A stretch of 9,244 nt of DNA from Kiritimatiellia bacterium (GTDB taxonomy: Bacteria > Verrucomicrobiota > Kiritimatiellia > RFP12 > UBA1067): assembly GCA_017628165.1 (NCBI GenBank), contig JAGBZQ010000068.1, positions 1-9,244 on the forward strand. The letters run 5' to 3'. Below the pieces are notes generated by a model. The model was not told the origin of the DNA. It saw only the letters and a list, made by a program, of their open reading frames with translations, and did not search any database. The position numbers were made by a program, and so were the translations under genes. Shown piece by piece: positions 6,785 through 9,244 of this stretch; positions within the stretch are counted from its first letter, which is position 1, and each line of letters begins with the position of its first letter.

Positions 6785-7531
6785 TTATTCAACAGGAGTG
6801 AGATCGGCAACAGGCTCAAGCTGAGCCGCCGGAGCGGCAGGCGCTGCAGGGGCAGCAGGAACCTTCGGAGGAAGCTTAAGACCAGAACCGAGCGCAGGCT
6901 TCGGAGGAAGCTTAAGGCCTGAGCCAAGCGCGGGCTTCGGAGGAAGCTTAAGACCAGCACCGAAAGCCGGCTTTGGAGGAAGCTTAAGAGCGCTTTTCAT
7001 ATTAGGTAGAACAGGGCGGCGCAAAACAGCTGTGCCAGGCGCAGCAGGCGTTGGCGTAGCAGGCGCAACGGGCGCAGCTGCAGGCGCAGGTGCAGGCGTA
7101 AGCGCCTCAACGGGCGCATCAGGTTGAGGCTCTACCGGTGCCACAGGCGCGACTACTGCAGGCTTAATCACCGGAGAGGGTGCCACAGGCGGAACCTCCG
7201 CCGCTACTGGATCAGCCTTAGGCGCTTCTGCCGCAACAATCTCATCGACGGAAACCAGAAGCTTTCCGAACTGAAGAGTGTCATTAACAGACAATTCAAC
7301 TGCACCATTGATCTTTTCGCCATTACGATAAGATCCATTGGTGCTTCCGAGATCCTCAAGCATCCACTTGGCATCCTTTTCAAAAATCTTTGCGTGACGG
7401 CGCGAAAGGCCCTCCACTGCAAGAGGCTGAATGGTATTGCCTGTTTCACATCCGACGGCAATCGTCTTTTCCGCACTAAAGCTCATGCCGACCTTTGCGC
7501 CGTTAAGAGTGACGATCAATGTTATCTTCAT
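6785..7531 (-). CDS. FHA-domain protein with Pro/Ala-rich, 12-residue-repeat tail
   Basis: FHA domains bind phosphothreonine peptides, usually on partners of Ser/Thr kinases. Residues 1-95 form the domain: SRRHA at 43-47, DLGSTNG at 60-66, NG at 70-71, and a final LQFGKLLVSV strand. The Arg of the usual GR in the early loop is Cys here (G27-C28), but the Ser-Arg and Asn residues that contact the phosphopeptide are kept. Residues about 100-175 are a flexible Pro/Ala/Val linker. Residues 182-223 hold four LKLPPK blocks at exact 12-residue spacing, followed by an AAP-rich end. There is no signal peptide or membrane segment, so it is probably cytoplasmic. It is the first gene after the promoter near 7570. 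The Lys-Pro blocks suggest a docking or acidic-surface-binding tail, but its partner is unknown and no kinase lies in the window. Confidence 0.88.
   Translation of the reverse strand: MKITLIVTLNGAKVGMSFSAEKTIAVGCETGNTIQPLAVEGLSRRHAKIFEKDAKWMLEDLGSTNGSYRNGEKINGAVELSVNDTLQFGKLLVSVDEIVAAEAPKADPVAAEVPPVAPSPVIKPAVVAPVAPVEPQPDAPVEALTPAPAPAAAPVAPATPTPAAPGTAVLRRPVLPNMKSALKLPPKPAFGAGLKLPPKPALGSGLKLPPKPALGSGLKLPPKVPAAPAAPAAPAAQLEPVADLTPVE
6863..6988 (-). repeat. In-frame tandem repeat, 36-bp period, four copies of an LKLPPK block
   Basis: An 18-base block encoding LKLPPK occurs at 6863-6880, 6899-6916, 6935-6952 and 6971-6988, exactly 36 bases apart. Three copies are identical and the fourth has a single synonymous change. 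The 18-base spacers encode PALGSG twice and PAFGAG once. The two PALGSG spacers differ at five bases, all third positions and all silent. Confidence 0.92.
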
Positions 7532-7554
7532 TTTTTGATTCCGTTTTATGTTGG

Positions 7555-7569
7555 TAATGTCTCACATTA
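7555..7569. promoter_or_regulatory. Putative repressor operator: TAATGT-CTC-ACATTA inverted repeat over the -10 of the FHA promoter
   Basis: Perfect 6-bp arms flank a 3-base centre, 15 bp in all. The repeat covers four bases of the -10 hexamer and extends over the expected start site, so a protein bound here would block transcription. Flanking GG and CC add imperfect symmetry. Size and position suit a TetR-family dimer, and a TetR gene ends 40 bases away, but the link is inference. Confidence 0.45.
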
Positions 7570-7574
7570 TACCA
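7566..7574 (-). promoter_or_regulatory. Extended -10 promoter of the FHA-led operon
   Basis: On the minus strand TGGTATAAT (7574-7566) gives a perfect TATAAT with the TGn extension. No good -35 is seen at 16-18 bases, which is acceptable for extended -10 promoters. The start site would be near 7559, leaving a leader of about 28 bases with a weak GGA eight bases before the FHA ATG. It is the only clear promoter seen before the seven-gene run. Confidence 0.65.
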
Positions 7575-7593
7575 AAAAAATCTCTTGCCGAGA
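7574..7593 (-). terminator. Weak intrinsic terminator candidate after tetR
   Basis: Minus-strand TCTC-GGCAA-GAGA is followed immediately by seven T. The stem is only four pairs (five with a G-T pair), so termination may be partial or the structure accidental. Its position, between the tetR stop and the FHA promoter, is where the icd-tetR transcript would be expected to end. Confidence 0.3.
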
Positions 7594-7608
7594 CACTTTG
7601 ATGAAATT

Positions 7609-8211
7609 TCAGCTTTTCTTAAAGATTTGGTCTATAATTCCAAAAAGCCTGATTTTGGATGCCTTGGAATCCTTCTCCACGCCAAGAACAATGCGCGAAA
7701 GGCAAAGCTCAAGCTCGCCAAAAAGAACTTCTCCAGCCCAATCTGGATCAATCTTTGCCGAAACATCCCCCCTTTTGACGCCGAGCGTCACGAGCGAATG
7801 AAGGAGTATGCGCATCCCCTTCGTAAACTCGAAAATCTTGCCGCTCATATCCTCGCCCTGACGAACCATCGTAAGAACGAAATCGAAAATTGCCACGAGG
7901 AACGTCTTCTTGTCAAAAAGAACATCCACCACGCGGGCGCACACATCCTTGAGCTTGCGCGAAAGCTGAAGCGCCCCGTTGTTGGAAATTTTCGAGCACT
8001 CCTCAAGAAGAAGGCGCGTATTTGAGCGAATCGCCGCGTCAAGCACCTCGCGCTTGTCCTTGAAATAGCGGTAGAGAACAGTGCGCGAAACTCCCGCGGC
8101 GGAGGCGATCATCTGGAGAGAGACATTCACATATCCCACCTGCGAGAAAAGCACCATCGCCTTAATGGCGATTTCGCGCTTACGCATATCGTGATCTACT
8201 CGTGCCGACAT
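7609..8211 (-). CDS. TetR-family transcriptional regulator
   Basis: The 200-residue length and layout match TetR-family repressors. The N-terminal DNA-binding domain (about residues 9-60) contains the family helix-turn-helix, SLQMIASAAGVSRTVLYRYF at 31-50, followed by KDKREVLDAAI, the start of helix 4. The remaining 140 residues are helical and poorly conserved, as usual for the ligand and dimer domain, so the effector cannot be predicted. Translation starts six bases after the icd stop, implying co-transcription with icd. The ribosome site is weak, and an internal ATG (residue 9, position 8187) is possible. Candidate targets are the 15-bp inverted repeat at 7555-7569, just downstream of this gene, and the icd promoter outside the window. 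Confidence 0.92.
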   Translation of the reverse strand: MSARVDHDMRKREIAIKAMVLFSQVGYVNVSLQMIASAAGVSRTVLYRYFKDKREVLDAAIRSNTRLLLEECSKISNNGALQLSRKLKDVCARVVDVLFDKKTFLVAIFDFVLTMVRQGEDMSGKIFEFTKGMRILLHSLVTLGVKRGDVSAKIDPDWAGEVLFGELELCLSRIVLGVEKDSKASKIRLFGIIDQIFKKS

Positions 8212-8217
8212 ACCAAT

Positions 8218-9244
8218 TTACATAGCAGCAGCAAGAGCCGCAGCAAAACCAGAACAGGAAACTTCAGTTGCGCCCTCCATCTGGCGGGCGAAATCGTATG
8301 TGACCGTCTTGGCTGAAATGACCTTGTCCATCGCCTCGATGATCTTGTCGGCGGCCTCCGTCCAGCCCATATAGCGAAGCATCATCTCACCGGAAAGAAT
8401 GAGCGAGCCTGGATTTACCTTGTCGAGATTCGCATACTTAGGCGCGGTTCCATGTGTAGCCTCAAAAACGGCTACGCCTGTATTGTAGTTGATATTGGCG
8501 CCTGGAGCGATTCCGATTCCTCCCACCGTAGCGGCAAGTGCGTCAGAGACATAATCGCCGTTCAAGTTTAAAGTGGCGATAACATCATACTCCGCAGGAC
8601 GTGTGAGAATCTGCTGAAGGAATGCATCACAAATGCAGTCCTTCACCACGATTGTTCGGCCCGTCTTTGGATTCTTGAACTCGCACCAAGGTCCGTTATC
8701 GATCAATGTAGCTCCATATTCACGCTGAGCAAGTTTGTAGCCCCAGTCGCGGAAAGCTCCCTCGGTGAACTTCTGGATGTTGCCCTTGTGAACGAGAGTG
8801 ACGGAGGATCTGTCGTTCGCAATAGCATACTCGATTGCCGCGCGAACAAGGCGCTCGGTGCCCGTGAACGAAACCGGCTTGATGCCGATGGAAGACGTCT
8901 CGGGGAAGCGGATCTTCTTGACACCCATTTCACCCAAAAGAAACGCCTTGATCTTCTCTACCTCGGGCGTGCCGTTCATCCACTCGATACCGGCATAGAT
9001 ATCCTCGGTATTCTCGCGGAAGATCACCATATCCGTAAGCTCAGGGCGCTTTACCGGAGAAGGAACGCCGCGGAAATACCTAACTGGCCTTAAACACACA
9101 TAAAGATCAAGCTCCTGACGCATCGCCACGTTAATCGAACGGAGACCGCCGCCTACAGGTGTGGTGAGCGGCCCCTTGATGCTAACGAGACAGCTGCGGC
9201 AAATATCAAGCGTCTCTTTGGGAAGCCATTCGCCTGTAGCCTTG
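8218..9244 (-). CDS. icd: Isocitrate dehydrogenase, NADP-dependent (N-terminus beyond window)
   Basis: Catalyses oxidative decarboxylation of isocitrate to 2-oxoglutarate in the TCA cycle, making NADPH. The frame is open to the right edge: 341 residues are present, beginning KATGEWLPKETLDICRS, which corresponds to about residue 75 of the 416-residue E. coli enzyme. Similarity to the E. coli enzyme is very high throughout, for example KGPLTTPVGGGLRSINVA, DMVIFRENTEDIYAGIEW, LVHKGNIQKFTEGAF and NLNGDYVSDALAA. The serine of GGGLRS is the position phosphorylated by AceK in E. coli (Ser113). HGTAPKY and TYDFAR keep the Lys, Tyr and Arg residues that select NADP over NAD in E. coli. The real start lies off the window; a GTG at 9129 is an internal valine codon. 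TetR follows after six bases. Confidence 0.97.
   Translation of the reverse strand, partial: KATGEWLPKETLDICRSCLVSIKGPLTTPVGGGLRSINVAMRQELDLYVCLRPVRYFRGVPSPVKRPELTDMVIFRENTEDIYAGIEWMNGTPEVEKIKAFLLGEMGVKKIRFPETSSIGIKPVSFTGTERLVRAAIEYAIANDRSSVTLVHKGNIQKFTEGAFRDWGYKLAQREYGATLIDNGPWCEFKNPKTGRTIVVKDCICDAFLQQILTRPAEYDVIATLNLNGDYVSDALAATVGGIGIAPGANINYNTGVAVFEATHGTAPKYANLDKVNPGSLILSGEMMLRYMGWTEAADKIIEAMDKVISAKTVTYDFARQMEGATEVSCSGFAAALAAAM

Noticed and set aside
9100..9129. GTG at 9129 as the start of icd
   Set aside because: The upstream frame stays open to the window edge and encodes conserved Icd sequence (KGPLTTPVGGG), so the gene is cut by the window instead.

Overview
The window carries nine genes, all on the minus strand, with almost no free space. 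It most likely comes from a member of the PVC group (Kiritimatiellota, Lentisphaerota or Verrucomicrobiota). The clues are a secreted DUF1080 (3-keto-disaccharide hydrolase-like) protein, a secreted parallel beta-helix protein, and an exported protein with a TRKEF-GGAAA leader, a combination typical of those phyla. This placement is inference from gene content; no rRNA or phylogenetic marker was compared.

The genes are described here in the direction of transcription, from high to low coordinates. At the right end (8218-9244) is NADP-dependent isocitrate dehydrogenase (icd), missing its N-terminus beyond the window. A TetR-family regulator (7609-8211) follows six bases later. A short gap (7532-7608) then holds an extended -10 promoter with a 15-bp inverted repeat lying over it, preceded by a weak terminator-like hairpin.

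From that promoter a dense same-strand run of seven genes begins: an FHA-domain protein with a Pro/Ala-rich repetitive tail (6785-7531), a secreted DUF1080 protein (5787-6764), a secreted beta-helix protein (4407-5777), threonyl-tRNA synthetase without a TGS domain (thrS, 2650-4392), thymidylate kinase (tmk, 1998-2633), DNA polymerase III delta-prime (holB, 1228-2037), and a xylose-isomerase-like TIM-barrel protein (206-1231). Gaps are 20, 9, 14 and 16 bases, followed by overlaps of up to 40 and then 4 bases. The run therefore looks like one operon joining envelope or polysaccharide proteins to tRNA charging, dTTP supply and replication. The tmk-holB pair is a widely conserved neighbourhood; the rest of the arrangement is unusual.

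At the left end the TIM-barrel gene runs past the expected end of its fold into a cluster of small palindromes (252-306), one containing GGGTCTGACCC. A separate promoter (128-156) then drives an exported, GC-rich gene, of which only the first 34 codons are present (1-103).

I see no rRNA, tRNA, CRISPR array, transposase gene or riboswitch. The points most worth checking are the operator-like repeat over the FHA promoter, the mixed operon, the TGS-less ThrRS, and the palindrome cluster inside the 3' end of the TIM-barrel gene.
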